Shown: positions 44,241 through 54,152, counted from the stretch's first letter. The stretch is DNA of 64,000 nt from JABHGY01 sp964525185 (GCA_964525185.1 CAZGFQ010000005.1:1-64000); one strand, 5' to 3'. Notes: generated by a model not told the origin, from the sequence alone. Program-made: numbers and translations.

Positions 44241-45464
44241 ATGGATATTGAACGCATACAAAAATTATCAGGAATTATTGGGCATTCAGATCGAATTAGA
44301 GAAGTCTTAGACTTAATCGTTCAAATTGGTCCTGTAGATATTACAACACTGATAGACGGTCCGTCAGGTGTGGGAAAAGAAATGGTAGCAAAAGCGGTAC
44401 ATTTAGCTAGCCGTCGATCTCGAGAAGAACTAATTATTGTTAATTGTGGCGCTATTCCAGAAGGTATTATTGAAAGTGAATTATTTGGACATAAAAAAGG
44501 ATCATTTACTGGAGCGGGCGATGATAGAAAAGGATATTTTGAATCTGCTAATAAAGGTACAATATTCTTAGATGAGATTGGAGAAACACCGTTAGCCACT
44601 CAAGTTAAATTATTACGTGTTCTTGAGACGGGAGAATTCATGCGGGTTGGGGATTCAAAAACATTAAGAACAGATGTTAGAGTTATTGCAGCTACAAACA
44701 AAAACCTTGGGGATATGGTTCAAAAAGGAACATTTAGACAAGATTTATATTATAGATTAAAAACGGTTACAATTAACGTTCCTGCTTTAAAGGACCGTGT
44801 AGAAGATATAACTCATCTTGTGGAACGATTTGCATTAGAGTTTACTCGGAGCAATGAGATTTTATACAGAGGATTTATGCCCGAAGCCATTCGACTGATG
44901 AAAAAGTACAATTGGCCAGGAAATGTACGAGAATTGAAAAATTTCGTACAAAAAATTTTAGTGTTGGAAAAAGGAGAAAGAATCACCGCCGATATGGTTT
45001 CAAGAGAATTGGGAGATGTGTTGCCATCGATTGATATTAATCACAATTTACCTGTGTTAGTATCAGACCAACCTGAAAGAGCTGAAATAGATTTAATTCT
45101 ACGACAATTATTTCTTCTAAGGCAAGATTCCGAAACCATACGAAATCAACTCATGGCAATTGTTCAAAATGGCGGGTTGAGTAGTATCCCAATTCCTATG
45201 GGAGATAATTTGAATGTGGGTGCACCGATTCATGATAAATCAATGGAAATTACTGATGATCATGCTTACTTTATTAGAGACGAAGCTATTGGTGATATGT
45301 CTATTAAAGATTTAGAGAAAGAAGCTATCACTCGAACACTTAAATTCTTTAATAATAATAGGCGTAAATCAGCAAAATCGTTAAATATGAGTGAACGTAC
45401 ATTGTATAGAAAAATAGAAGAATTTGGACTGGAGCCAAAAATTAAGAAATCAAATGAATTTTAA
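44241..45464 (+). CDS. Sigma-54-dependent AAA+ transcriptional activator
   Basis: A 407-residue activator with no receiver or sensor domain in front of the AAA+ core (residues 8-245). Walker A is GPSGVGKE (40-47), the sigma-54 contact loop reads GSFTGA (87-92) instead of GAFTGA, Walker B is GTIFLDE (106-112) and the arginine finger lies in FRQDLYYRL. A Fis-type helix-turn-helix (KSAKSLNMSERTLYRKIEEFGL) ends the protein. A Ser in the second loop position is tolerated in known activators. AAGGAG precedes it. Control may come from a partner protein or through the 245-370 linker. Confidence 0.9.
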   Translation: MDIERIQKLSGIIGHSDRIREVLDLIVQIGPVDITTLIDGPSGVGKEMVAKAVHLASRRSREELIIVNCGAIPEGIIESELFGHKKGSFTGAGDDRKGYFESANKGTIFLDEIGETPLATQVKLLRVLETGEFMRVGDSKTLRTDVRVIAATNKNLGDMVQKGTFRQDLYYRLKTVTINVPALKDRVEDITHLVERFALEFTRSNEILYRGFMPEAIRLMKKYNWPGNVRELKNFVQKILVLEKGERITADMVSRELGDVLPSIDINHNLPVLVSDQPERAEIDLILRQLFLLRQDSETIRNQLMAIVQNGGLSSIPIPMGDNLNVGAPIHDKSMEITDDHAYFIRDEAIGDMSIKDLEKEAITRTLKFFNNNRRKSAKSLNMSERTLYRKIEEFGLEPKIKKSNEF

Positions 45465-46011
45465 TTTATCAATACTGAGTATCATTTCTTTGATGCTTCC
45501 AGGTTGTATGTTTTATTCTATGGCTGGGTCAATTCCACCCCATATAAAAACAATAGCTATTCCACTTCTTGAAAATGAAACAGCTGAATTTGGTGTTGCA
45601 GAAGATATTACAGATGGGTTGATAGCTGAATTCACATTAGAAAACATTCTTCCCGTTGTTGATATAAATACAGCTCATTCAGCATTACAGGGTAAAGTAG
45701 TAATAATTACTGATGCTCCTTATACGTTCAATCAAGATGAAGTTGTTTCAGAATATCGCTTTACCATCACATTAAATATGGATTGGAATGATTTAGTGAA
45801 TGATAAAACATTAATTTCAAAGAAATATTCAGGCTGGGGCGCTTATGGATTATCAGGTGATATTTCTACAGATGGTATTGACAATGATGGAGATGGTTTA
45901 ATTGATGAATTGGATGATGATGAATTTGGTGAGCCTAGAGCTTTTGCTACAATGGTAGCTGTGCGTAAAATTGCAGAAGATATTTTGAATGATATTGTAT
46001 CAACTTGGTAA
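45454..46011 (+). CDS. LptE-like LPS-assembly lipoprotein with a calcium-type loop
   Basis: A 185-residue lipoprotein (lipobox LMLPGC, Cys18). The fold pattern, HIKTIAIPLLENET (30-43), then DGLIAEFTLEN and LQGKVVII with later EYRFTITLNM, matches LptE, the partner of LptD at the outer membrane. Residues 139-157 insert an Asp/Gly-rich stretch (STDGIDNDGDGLIDELDDD) of calcium-loop type, which ordinary LptE lacks. I start at the ATG at 45454, inside the end of the activator gene (11-base overlap). An in-frame upstream codon at 45424 would put polar residues before the signal. LptD is not in the window. Confidence 0.72.
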   Translation: MNFNLSILSIISLMLPGCMFYSMAGSIPPHIKTIAIPLLENETAEFGVAEDITDGLIAEFTLENILPVVDINTAHSALQGKVVIITDAPYTFNQDEVVSEYRFTITLNMDWNDLVNDKTLISKKYSGWGAYGLSGDISTDGIDNDGDGLIDELDDDEFGEPRAFATMVAVRKIAEDILNDIVSTW

Positions 46012-46035
46012 TAAAATTTTAATAATTAAGGATAA

Positions 46036-47337
46036 ATGACACAAATGGATAAAACAATTTCAAACCTGTCCCATTTTGAAGGACAAGAAATAACATTAAA
46101 AGGATGGGTATATAATAAGCGAGCAATTGGGAAAATTTGGTTTCTCATTTTAAGAGATGGCACAGGGTTAGTTCAATGTGTTGTCGTAAAAGGAGAAGTT
46201 GATGAATCTCTTTTTAATTTAGAAGCTGACTTAAATCAAGAAGATTCAGTGATGGTTACAGGAACAATTCGCAAGGAGCCCCGATCTGTAGGTGGGTATG
46301 AATTGGGTGTAACTAGAATAGAAGTCGTCCAACATGTTACAGAAGAATACCCAATTGGCCCTAAAGAACACGGTCCAGATTTTTTAATGTCCAATAGGCA
46401 TTTATGGCTAAGGTCAAAGCGCCAAAATGCAATTATTAGAGTCCGACATAGAGTTATAAAAGCCATTCGTGATTTCTTTGACCAAAATGAATTCACCCTT
46501 GTGGATTCTCCAATGTTTACAGCAAATGCAGTAGAAGGAACCACCGATTTATTTGAAGTAGATTATTTTGATCGATCAGCTTATTTGACGCAAAGTGGAC
46601 AACTATATGGTGAAGCAAGTGCTATGGCTTTCGGAAAAATATATGTTTTTGGCCCAACTTTTAGAGCTGAGAAATCGAAAACTAGACGACATTTAACAGA
46701 ATTTTGGATGGTTGAACCAGAAATGGCATTTTGTGATTTAGATGAAGATATGGATGTGGCAGAACAATTTGTTTCTTATATCGTTCAACAATGTCTGGAG
46801 CATTGTAAGGATGAATTTAAAATCCTTGAGCGAGATACAACGAAACTTGAAGCCATTATTCCACCTTTTCCGAGGATTACCTACGACGAAGCCGCAAAAC
46901 TAATCAATGAAAAAGGTGGAAACTTTACATATGGTTCTGACTTTGGAGCCCCTGATGAAACATTGCTTGCAGAACAATTTGATAAACCCGTCATGATTCA
47001 TCGATGGCCTGCAGATATCAAACCATTTTATATGAAACGTGACGAACATAATGAAAACTTGGCTCTCGGAGTAGATATGATTGCTCCAGAAGGATTTGGT
47101 GAAATAATTGGAGGGGGGCAGAGGGAAGATGATTATGAAACGCTTTTAACCCGTATTCGCCATCACGATTTACCCTTAGCTCCTTTTCAATGGTATTTGG
47201 ATTTGAGGAAATATGGTTCTGTACCTCATGCGGGATTTGGATTGGGCGTTGAACGAACAGTCGCTTGGATTACAGGGACAAAACATGTGCGTGAAACGAT
47301 TCCATATCCAAGGACGATGTCTAGGCTGGAACCATAA
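46036..47337 (+). CDS. asnS: Asparaginyl-tRNA synthetase
   Basis: A 433-residue class IIb synthetase. The N-terminal OB fold (about 14-105) recognises the anticodon. Motif 2 reads FRAEKSKTRRHLTEFWMVEPEMAF and motif 3 GFGLGVERTVAWITG. GGGQREDDY is typical of AsnRS, as opposed to AspRS, and no GAD insertion is present. AAGGAT is five bases or so before the ATG. The next gene starts on the last base of the stop. Confidence 0.93.
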   Translation: MTQMDKTISNLSHFEGQEITLKGWVYNKRAIGKIWFLILRDGTGLVQCVVVKGEVDESLFNLEADLNQEDSVMVTGTIRKEPRSVGGYELGVTRIEVVQHVTEEYPIGPKEHGPDFLMSNRHLWLRSKRQNAIIRVRHRVIKAIRDFFDQNEFTLVDSPMFTANAVEGTTDLFEVDYFDRSAYLTQSGQLYGEASAMAFGKIYVFGPTFRAEKSKTRRHLTEFWMVEPEMAFCDLDEDMDVAEQFVSYIVQQCLEHCKDEFKILERDTTKLEAIIPPFPRITYDEAAKLINEKGGNFTYGSDFGAPDETLLAEQFDKPVMIHRWPADIKPFYMKRDEHNENLALGVDMIAPEGFGEIIGGGQREDDYETLLTRIRHHDLPLAPFQWYLDLRKYGSVPHAGFGLGVERTVAWITGTKHVRETIPYPRTMSRLEP

Positions 47338-47789
47338 TGTTTAATAAAACTCGTATTTCTGTATTTGGAGGGCGTGATATAACAGAAGAAGTATATAACG
47401 ATGCTTATATATTGGGAAAATTATTAGCTATGGAAGGATATATTGTTTATTGCGGTGGAGGAGAGGGTGTAATGGAAGCTGTTGCAAAGGGCGTTAATGA
47501 AGCTGGAGGAACGGTTGTGGGTGTTTTAAAAGGAGATTCGTTAGAAGAAATGAACGACTATATTACTATTCCAATCTCAACAAATATGGGAATTACACGT
47601 AATGCTTTATTAGCCTATAATTGCGATGCCGCTGTTGCTGTAAGTGGTAAATATGGTACACTTTCTGAAACCGCATTTGCATTTCAAATGGAGAAACCGG
47701 TCGTTGGGTTGCATAGCTGGACACTAGAAGGCTTTGTAAATGTAAATACACCAAATGAAGCAATAACATTTATTAAAGATAATACTTAA
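47337..47789 (+). CDS. LOG-like/TIGR00725 family nucleotide-binding protein
   Basis: A 150-residue Rossmann-type protein of the SLOG superfamily. It shows RISVFGG at the start, GGGEGVMEAVAKG (residues 41-53) and a GKYGTLSETAFAF block (101-113) where lysine decarboxylase-like LOG proteins have PGGxGTxxE. The TIGR00725 branch is uncharacterised; some SLOG members cleave nucleotides or sense them. It overlaps asnS by one base and precedes acylphosphatase by 17. Confidence 0.85.
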   Translation: MFNKTRISVFGGRDITEEVYNDAYILGKLLAMEGYIVYCGGGEGVMEAVAKGVNEAGGTVVGVLKGDSLEEMNDYITIPISTNMGITRNALLAYNCDAAVAVSGKYGTLSETAFAFQMEKPVVGLHSWTLEGFVNVNTPNEAITFIKDNT

Positions 47790-47806
47790 AGTTATATATC
47801 GATATA

Positions 47807-48079
47807 ATGGAAACAATAAAAGCAACAGTTGAAGGTAAAGTCCAAGGTGTTTTGTTTCGCAAGTATACACAAATTGAAGCAATTAAATTGGGGCTAACTG
47901 GTTTGGTAACTAATCAGATTGATGGCACGGTTTATATTGAATCCTGTGGTACTAAAATTCAGCTAGATTCTTTTATTAAGTGGCTCAATAAGGGTTCACC
48001 GTTTTCTCGTGTAGATAAGATAAATCTAGAATGGGGAATTGCTATGGAAAAAACTGATTCATTTGTGGTAAAATATTAA
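47807..48079 (+). CDS. Acylphosphatase
   Basis: A 90-residue alpha/beta sandwich hydrolysing acyl phosphates such as carbamoyl phosphate. GKVQGVLFR (10-18) supplies the phosphate loop and Arg18; Asn36 in TNQIDGTV is the second catalytic residue, with the normal spacing of 18. The stop overlaps the nadE start by one base. Confidence 0.93.
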   Translation: METIKATVEGKVQGVLFRKYTQIEAIKLGLTGLVTNQIDGTVYIESCGTKIQLDSFIKWLNKGSPFSRVDKINLEWGIAMEKTDSFVVKY

Positions 48080-49695
48080 TGAAAATTGCACTTTGTCAAG
48101 TGAATCCAACTTTGGGAGCTTTTCAAGATAATCAAAAAATGATTATGTCTAATTATAAAAGCGCCCTAGAAAAAGGCGCTGAGTTAGTTGTTTTTCCGGA
48201 ATTAGTGATAACAGGATACCCACCACAGGATTTAATTTGGGAAGAAGCATTTATATCTCAGAATAATTCAATTTTAGAAATGATTGCTTCACAATCCACG
48301 ACTCCATTGATCCTTGGTTTCATTAGAGAAGAAAATGGAAATTATTATAATAGTGCCGCTTTATGTCAGGGTGGAAAAGTTACTCATACGTATGATAAAA
48401 TATTACTTCCAACCTATGATGTATTTGATGAAGATCGTTACTTTACATCAGGGAATGATATAGGCATTTGGCCGTTAGAATTAAAGGGTAAAACGATTCA
48501 AGTTGGAATTCAAATTTGTGAAGATTTATGGGATGAAGATTATGATTATAAAGTATCACTTGAACAAAAAAAGGGCGGAGCAGATTGTATCATTAATATT
48601 TCTGCATCTCCATTTCACGAAGGGAGACTGGCCGAAAGAATTGATTTAATTCAATCCAAAATAAAAAATATTCAATTACCATTTTATTATTGCAATTTAG
48701 TTGGGGCCCAAGATGAACTCATTTTTGATGGACAATCCCTTGCCTTTAATCATAGAGGGGAAAACATTAGTCTTGGAAATGCTTTTTCTCCGGATATATT
48801 GATAATCGATTCGAAGCAACAACCTAAACCAATGTCCGTATGCCAAAGAGAAGAAAATATGTATAATGCTTTAGTCCTTGGTGTTAAGGATTATTTCACA
48901 AAAACGGGTCATTCTGAGGCTGTGATCGGTTTAAGTGGAGGCATTGATTCAGCCTTAGTTGCTTGTATTGCGGCAGATGCTCTTGGGCCAGGAAAAGTTC
49001 ATGGAATATCTTTGCCAAGTAAATATTCAAGTGATCATAGTTTAGCTGATGCAGAACAGTTAGCGCGAAATTTAAATATTGATTATCGAATTTTACCAAT
49101 TGCAAAACCTGTTCAAATATTAGAAACATCATTAGCACCATTATTTATGGGAAAAGAACCGAATGTTGCCGAGGAAAATATTCAGGCACGCATTCGTGGG
49201 AATTTATTAATGGCTCTATCAAATAAATTTGGATGGTTAGTATTATCAACGGGTAATAAGACAGAAATTGCATTAGGGTATTGTACACTGTATGGAGATA
49301 TGAGCGGAGGTTTATCTGTTATTTCAGATTTATCTAAAGTTGATGTATATGCACTTGCACGATATGTAAATCAACAATCTCCAAATCGTATCCCAGAAAA
49401 TACAATTACAAAACCACCTTCGGCAGAATTGGCTCCTAATCAAGTAGACCCATTTGATTATGATATTGTGAGTCCATTAGTCGATAAAATCGTTGAAGAT
49501 CGCATATCCATCGCTCATTTAATTGAAGATGGTGCAAACTCAGAATTAGTCCGAAGAATTTACCGCTTAATTAGAATAAATGAATATAAGCGGAGACAAG
49601 CCGCTCCTGGTTTGCGAGTAAGTCCAAAAGCATTTGGTATTGGGAGACGTGTACCAATTGTTAACCACTTTAATGGAGAAAAAAGTCATGAATAA
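48079..49695 (+). CDS. nadE: Glutamine-dependent NAD+ synthetase
   Basis: A 538-residue enzyme making NAD+ from deamido-NAD+ with glutamine as ammonia donor. The N-terminal nitrilase-type glutaminase has the triad Glu41 (FPELVITGYPP), Lys107 (YDKILLPTYD) and Cys147 (QICEDLWDE). The C-terminal synthetase has the pyrophosphatase loop GLSGGIDSA (284-292). Both halves are complete, so it does not need free ammonia. It overlaps the following small secreted protein by eight bases. Confidence 0.96.
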   Translation: MKIALCQVNPTLGAFQDNQKMIMSNYKSALEKGAELVVFPELVITGYPPQDLIWEEAFISQNNSILEMIASQSTTPLILGFIREENGNYYNSAALCQGGKVTHTYDKILLPTYDVFDEDRYFTSGNDIGIWPLELKGKTIQVGIQICEDLWDEDYDYKVSLEQKKGGADCIINISASPFHEGRLAERIDLIQSKIKNIQLPFYYCNLVGAQDELIFDGQSLAFNHRGENISLGNAFSPDILIIDSKQQPKPMSVCQREENMYNALVLGVKDYFTKTGHSEAVIGLSGGIDSALVACIAADALGPGKVHGISLPSKYSSDHSLADAEQLARNLNIDYRILPIAKPVQILETSLAPLFMGKEPNVAEENIQARIRGNLLMALSNKFGWLVLSTGNKTEIALGYCTLYGDMSGGLSVISDLSKVDVYALARYVNQQSPNRIPENTITKPPSAELAPNQVDPFDYDIVSPLVDKIVEDRISIAHLIEDGANSELVRRIYRLIRINEYKRRQAAPGLRVSPKAFGIGRRVPIVNHFNGEKSHE

Positions 49696-50137
49696 AATCA
49701 TAATAAGTGCAATGTATATTTTAACTAGTATTTTACATGCCGAAAATTTTGGACAAAGAGACTTAATGCCCGCTGAATTTTGGGGAAATTTATCCGTAGA
49801 AGAAAAAGTATCCTTCGTGAATGGTGTTTATAGTGCAACATCCATATTAAAAAAACATCACGAGCATGAAGTATATCGCCAGCATAAACATGATCCAAAT
49901 TGGTCACAGCCATATTACATAGAGCGCTACTATGATATAATCGACGAATATCTTTCGGAAACCGTTGGTTATGATTTACGTGTTATAGCTTTACATATGG
50001 ATGCATTATATGCTAATTATGATAACCGAAAAATCCCCATAATGGAAGCATTACGCATTGTATCTCTTTCTCAAGATGGTGATAGATCTCGTGCAGATTT
50101 AAAATTACTCCAAGCGCAGCGAAAATATATGCATTAG
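49688..50137 (+). CDS. Small secreted protein, family shared with 13275-13778
   Basis: A 149-residue protein with a signal peptide (about 1-18, ending LHA). It shares the pattern FW...EEKVSFVNGVYSA and LHMDALYANYDNRKIPIMEALRIVSL with the protein at 13275-13778, and is probably its paralogue. No catalytic motif is visible. I chose the ATG at 49688, which opens directly into the signal peptide; the earlier ATG at 49634 lies within nadE. It is the last gene before the TonB receptor and its own promoter region. Confidence 0.75.
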   Translation: MNKIIISAMYILTSILHAENFGQRDLMPAEFWGNLSVEEKVSFVNGVYSATSILKKHHEHEVYRQHKHDPNWSQPYYIERYYDIIDEYLSETVGYDLRVIALHMDALYANYDNRKIPIMEALRIVSLSQDGDRSRADLKLLQAQRKYMH

Positions 50138-50269
50138 GTTATTCACGATTAATTATCATTATTAGTTGGGTGAGAAATATCCAATAATTGTTGTAATTAG
50201 TTTTAATTATATGTTTAACTTTCCGATCTTCAATGGGTCAATGAAGACAAAACTTAAATAGGGAATATT

Positions 50270-52732
50270 ATGTTTAATAAATCAATCTTATTATCAATCA
50301 TATTTTGTAGTTCGCTCCTTGTTGCGCAAGGGCATGTGGGACGTGGCGGTGGAGGTAGGCCGGCAATGGGGAAAATATCTGGCGTTGTGGTAGATTCACT
50401 GACGAGTCAAGAAATAGCGTATGCTTCCGTATCTGTGATAAATATGAAGACCAATGACATTGTTACAGGTGCAATCACGGATGAATCTGGATATTTTATC
50501 ATAAATGGAATTTCGTTTGGACGTTTTTTGATTCGGGTTGAATTCATTGGATATAGTACTGCTGAAGTCGGCCCAATAAAAATGTTTCCAGGAGGTGGCT
50601 CTATGGAACCATTTCTAGGAAAAATATTGCTTCAACAAAAAACAATCGAACTAAGTGATGTGACGGTGACTGCAGATAAACCAATTTTTACCCATTCTGT
50701 CGATAAAAAGATTTTTAACGTAGAGCAGAATACAACAACGACTGGTGGAAATGCGATTGATGTTTTAAGACAAATTCCTGGAGTTGAAGTGGATATGAAT
50801 GGAAAAGTAAGTCTTCGTGGAAATACAAATGTAAATTTACTCATTGATGGTAAATCCACTCGAATGGGCGGTGCAAATCAAGAAGCATTATTAGAAAATA
50901 TTTTAGCGAATAATATTAGTGATGTTGAAGTCATTACTAATCCAGGTGCCAAATATGATCCTGATGGTATGGCGGGTATTTTAAATATAGTATTGAAGGA
51001 AAATAAATTAGCTGGATTAAATGGAAGTTTTTCTTTAGGAACAGATTTTGGCGTCCGTAACAATGGGTCAGGTCAAATTAACTTTAAAAATAAACATTTT
51101 AACCTATTTTCAAATGTGGGTTTAAAAGCGCGTGTACGTAATCGAACTGGTGATAATGAGCAGATTATGAATTTGGATGAAATGAGAACAGTCCTAAATG
51201 AAATCACTTCCAATGATAGGAATGGCTCAAATTTGTTTTTCAAGGGTGGTTTTGAATATTCTCCCAATCGATTTCATTCAGCAGGTTTAGATTTAACTTA
51301 TAGCGATGGTGGTGGAAAGGGAGATTCGCGCGTAGATTCAGATCATAGAGTCAATGGTTTACAATCCATTTATAATCGTGTAACAACGGGAACTGGTTTC
51401 CGCGATGGATTAGATATATCCTTTAGTTATGATCGCCATTTTCAAGATCCACGGCATAAATTGAATATTTTAGCGAGTAAATCAATAAATACAGACGATC
51501 ATGACGATTCATTTGAAATGTTTTTAGAATCAGGTGACCCTGAAATATTGGATTTTTCCCCACAAGAAAACGATAGACTTAAGTTAAATAATTCAACATT
51601 ATTTCAAGCTGATTATGTCATCCCATTGGAAGAAATGAAAATTGAAGCTGGAATTAAATCAACAACCAGGATTATGGATGATGATTTTTATTCTCAAACG
51701 ATGGATGGTGAGACGGGTGAATGGATGGCAGATGATTCCTTGAATAATCGATTTAAATTTGATGAATCTATTCATGCTGCTTATACACAATTATCACTTA
51801 ACAAAGGGATGCTCCAAGGGCAGCTTGGTCTTCGTTATGAAATAGCACAGACACGATCAGAACTTGTTACTACAAATGAATTATTTGACAATCCTTATAA
51901 TAGTTTATTCCCGAGTGCATCCATTTCATTTGGTCCTTCAGGAATTTTTCAATTACAAGCGAGTTATAGTAAAAGAATAAATCGACCGTCAGCACGTAGA
52001 TTAAATCCATTTCCAAATTATTCAAATAAAATGAATATGAGAATGGGAAATCCCTTTCTAAAACCTGAGTATACAGATAGTTATGAACTGAATTTTTCAA
52101 AAATGAGCCGAAAATTATCTATTACTGCGAGTCTATACTATCGTCATATGGTTGATAAAATGCGACATCATAAATATGTTAGGGAAGACGGTGTTGGCGT
52201 TACCACTCACGTGAATTATGATGATTCAAAAACATATGGCGGTGAATTAGTCCTTTCTGGGCAACTTGTAAAAGGATTACGAATCATGCTAAGTGGGAAT
52301 GCTTACTTGGACGAGTATGATGCTTCAAGTCTTGGAATGGCAGAATATGATGCAGATGCCTTAGGTTTATCTGGACGAGCTATGATTATGTGGAACATTA
52401 CTAAGAATACCGAACTAATGTTAATGACATTCTATCGCGCTCCGATGGATATACCACTTGGAAGATTGAATGCAATGTCGTTTACTACATTTTCTGTCAA
52501 ACAATCATTTATGGATAAACGTATGAGTTTAGCTTTGAAAGTAAATGATCCATTAGATATTCAAGGATTTAGTTTTGAAGTTGGTGAAGATTACTGGAAT
52601 CAATCTGGACTGTGGCGGTGGGACAGCAGATACTTTACTATTAATTGGGATTATCGATTTGGTAAAATGGAAAATGCCGGTAGAAAAGAGCGAGGTGGAA
52701 TGGATAGAGAAGAAATGGATATGGGTTTTTAA
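50270..52732 (+). CDS. TonB-dependent receptor-like outer-membrane protein with carboxypeptidase-regulatory domain
   Basis: An 820-residue outer-membrane protein. After a signal peptide (1-20) comes a Gly/Arg-rich linker, then a carboxypeptidase-regulatory-like domain (about 35-120; ISGVVVDSLTSQEI and GAITDESGYFIINGI). The plug has GNAIDVLRQIPGVEVDMNGK and SLRGNTNVNLLIDGK, and a 22-strand-type barrel fills the rest. This style fits the OMP_b-brl_3 branch common in Bacteroidetes relatives. No ligand can be named; no SusD partner follows. A GGGAAT ribosome binding site is present. It is monocistronic, ending in a terminator. Confidence 0.88.
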   Translation: MFNKSILLSIIFCSSLLVAQGHVGRGGGGRPAMGKISGVVVDSLTSQEIAYASVSVINMKTNDIVTGAITDESGYFIINGISFGRFLIRVEFIGYSTAEVGPIKMFPGGGSMEPFLGKILLQQKTIELSDVTVTADKPIFTHSVDKKIFNVEQNTTTTGGNAIDVLRQIPGVEVDMNGKVSLRGNTNVNLLIDGKSTRMGGANQEALLENILANNISDVEVITNPGAKYDPDGMAGILNIVLKENKLAGLNGSFSLGTDFGVRNNGSGQINFKNKHFNLFSNVGLKARVRNRTGDNEQIMNLDEMRTVLNEITSNDRNGSNLFFKGGFEYSPNRFHSAGLDLTYSDGGGKGDSRVDSDHRVNGLQSIYNRVTTGTGFRDGLDISFSYDRHFQDPRHKLNILASKSINTDDHDDSFEMFLESGDPEILDFSPQENDRLKLNNSTLFQADYVIPLEEMKIEAGIKSTTRIMDDDFYSQTMDGETGEWMADDSLNNRFKFDESIHAAYTQLSLNKGMLQGQLGLRYEIAQTRSELVTTNELFDNPYNSLFPSASISFGPSGIFQLQASYSKRINRPSARRLNPFPNYSNKMNMRMGNPFLKPEYTDSYELNFSKMSRKLSITASLYYRHMVDKMRHHKYVREDGVGVTTHVNYDDSKTYGGELVLSGQLVKGLRIMLSGNAYLDEYDASSLGMAEYDADALGLSGRAMIMWNITKNTELMLMTFYRAPMDIPLGRLNAMSFTTFSVKQSFMDKRMSLALKVNDPLDIQGFSFEVGEDYWNQSGLWRWDSRYFTINWDYRFGKMENAGRKERGGMDREEMDMGF

Positions 52733-52758
52733 TTCATAGTAATCCTTTATGAAACATT

Positions 52759-52790
52759 AAAAGCCCTGCATATTTCTGTGGGGCTTTTTT
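52759..52790 (+). terminator. Rho-independent terminator after the TonB-dependent receptor
   Basis: A 12-pair stem (52759-52770 with 52777-52788, including two G-U pairs), core GCCCTGCA / TGTGGGGC, has a six-base loop and six T at the end. It lies 26 bases after the receptor stop. Confidence 0.88.
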
Positions 52791-52813
52791 ATTTATAATG
52801 TGTAATATTTTGC

Positions 52814-53602
52814 ATGGCAATTCTATCCATAAATAATTTTAAACTATATTATGAGGTCATTGGTGATGGAATCCCCATATTATTTTTACATGGACTGGGA
52901 TCCACAGGATTAGATTGGAAACCACAATATGATATATTGGGCGAAACGTATAAATGCATACTTCCAGATTTGCGTGGTCATGGCAACTCCGAAAAGCCAA
53001 CCGGCCCTTTCTCAATACCCCAAATGGCGGATGATATAGTTCAATTAATAACTTCCATAGTAAACAAACCAGTACATGTTGTTGGTATTTCTATGGGTGG
53101 AGCCGTTGCATTCCAATTAGCCCATATTCGCCCCGATATCGTCAAAAGTATAGTTATTATTAATTCCATATCGGATTGGCGAATGAAATCGTTTGGTGAG
53201 CGTATTAAACTTGGACAGAGAAAATTGATTGTACGTTTAATGGGTATGAAAAAAATGGGTGAAGTATTAGCAAACCGCTTATTGCCAAAATCAGAACATG
53301 AATCATTAAGATTAGATTTTATTGAAAAATGGGGAAAAAATGATACAAAAGCTTATTTAAAAAGTTTAAATGCATTAGTGGATTGGTCCATTTCTTCAGA
53401 TGATTTAATTCAAATGAAAATGCAATCTTTATTGATTGTATCCGACCAAGATTATTCACCTGTTTCAAAGAAAGAAAAAATTGCAAACCTAATGCCCAAT
53501 GCAGAATTAAAAGTCATAAAAGATGCTCGCCACGCTGTAACAGTGGAACATCCGAATCAGGTGAATCAACTATTGCAATCATTTTTTAATTCATTTCAAT
53601 AA
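52814..53602 (+). CDS. Alpha/beta hydrolase
   Basis: A 262-residue cytoplasmic hydrolase. The oxyanion block LFLHGLGSTGLDW (23-35), the nucleophile Ser93 in VGISMGGAV, the acid Asp213 in SDQDYSP and His240 in DARHAV form a full triad. PDLRGHGNSEKP places it with the esterase/lactonase-like group. The substrate is unknown. It stands 11 bases behind the terminator with TATAAT at 52794-52799. DUF4442 and FabH genes follow on the same strand, which hints at lipid metabolism. Confidence 0.9.
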   Translation: MAILSINNFKLYYEVIGDGIPILFLHGLGSTGLDWKPQYDILGETYKCILPDLRGHGNSEKPTGPFSIPQMADDIVQLITSIVNKPVHVVGISMGGAVAFQLAHIRPDIVKSIVIINSISDWRMKSFGERIKLGQRKLIVRLMGMKKMGEVLANRLLPKSEHESLRLDFIEKWGKNDTKAYLKSLNALVDWSISSDDLIQMKMQSLLIVSDQDYSPVSKKEKIANLMPNAELKVIKDARHAVTVEHPNQVNQLLQSFFNSFQ

Positions 53603-53621
53603 TCCATAGGATAAATAAATA

Positions 53622-54098
53622 ATGATTCCATCCCCACGCATGGCAACTTTGCAATTACGATTATTCGGATGGAAATATGTAAAATTGATTTTCTGGCTAC
53701 GTCCTCAAGTAATAGACATTTCGGAAAACCATTTAGTCGTAAAAATTCCACTGAATCGAAGAACTCGAAACCATGTGCATTCTTTATATCTTGGAGCAAT
53801 GACAGTTGGTGCAGAATTAGCCGGTGCAGGGTTGGTCGAATATCTTAAATCAGATATTGATAAAAGAGTCGTTTTGTTATTTAAAGATTATCAATCTTCA
53901 TATTATAAACGGGCAGAAGGCGATACTCATTTTACGTGTTTAGATGGACAGAAAATAAAAAAAGCCATTCGACAAACTGCAAAAACAGGGAAACGAGTGA
54001 CTATTCCCGTAAAGGTTGTCGCCACAGTTCCAAAATTATTAGGAGATGAACCAGTGGCGGAAATGACATTAGGACTCTCATTAAAGAAAAAGGATTAG
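53622..54098 (+). CDS. DUF4442 hot-dog fold protein
   Basis: A 158-residue protein of the DUF4442 family, related to PaaI-type thioesterases. The marks are a start PRMATLQLRLFGWKYVKLIFW, KIPLNRRTRNHVHSLYLGAMTVGAELAGA (residues 45-73) and a central strand pattern. It may hydrolyse or bind acyl-CoA or acyl-ACP (inference from fold). AGGATAAATAA precedes the ATG, an almost identical leader to that of the following fabH. Confidence 0.87.
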   Translation: MIPSPRMATLQLRLFGWKYVKLIFWLRPQVIDISENHLVVKIPLNRRTRNHVHSLYLGAMTVGAELAGAGLVEYLKSDIDKRVVLLFKDYQSSYYKRAEGDTHFTCLDGQKIKKAIRQTAKTGKRVTIPVKVVATVPKLLGDEPVAEMTLGLSLKKKD

Positions 54099-54152
54099 TC
54101 CGTCTTTTATTATAAATTATTAGGGATTGTTATAATACACTTAGGATAAATA

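Noticed and set aside
44492..44515. GSFTGA as proof that the AAA+ activator does not use sigma-54
   Set aside because: The Ser variant is known in working activators and the other motifs, including the Fis helix, are intact.
50147..50165. Fur-box-like ATTATCATTAT upstream of the TonB-dependent receptor
   Set aside because: Only one half of the 19-base consensus matches and the region is very AT-rich; no iron role is otherwise indicated.
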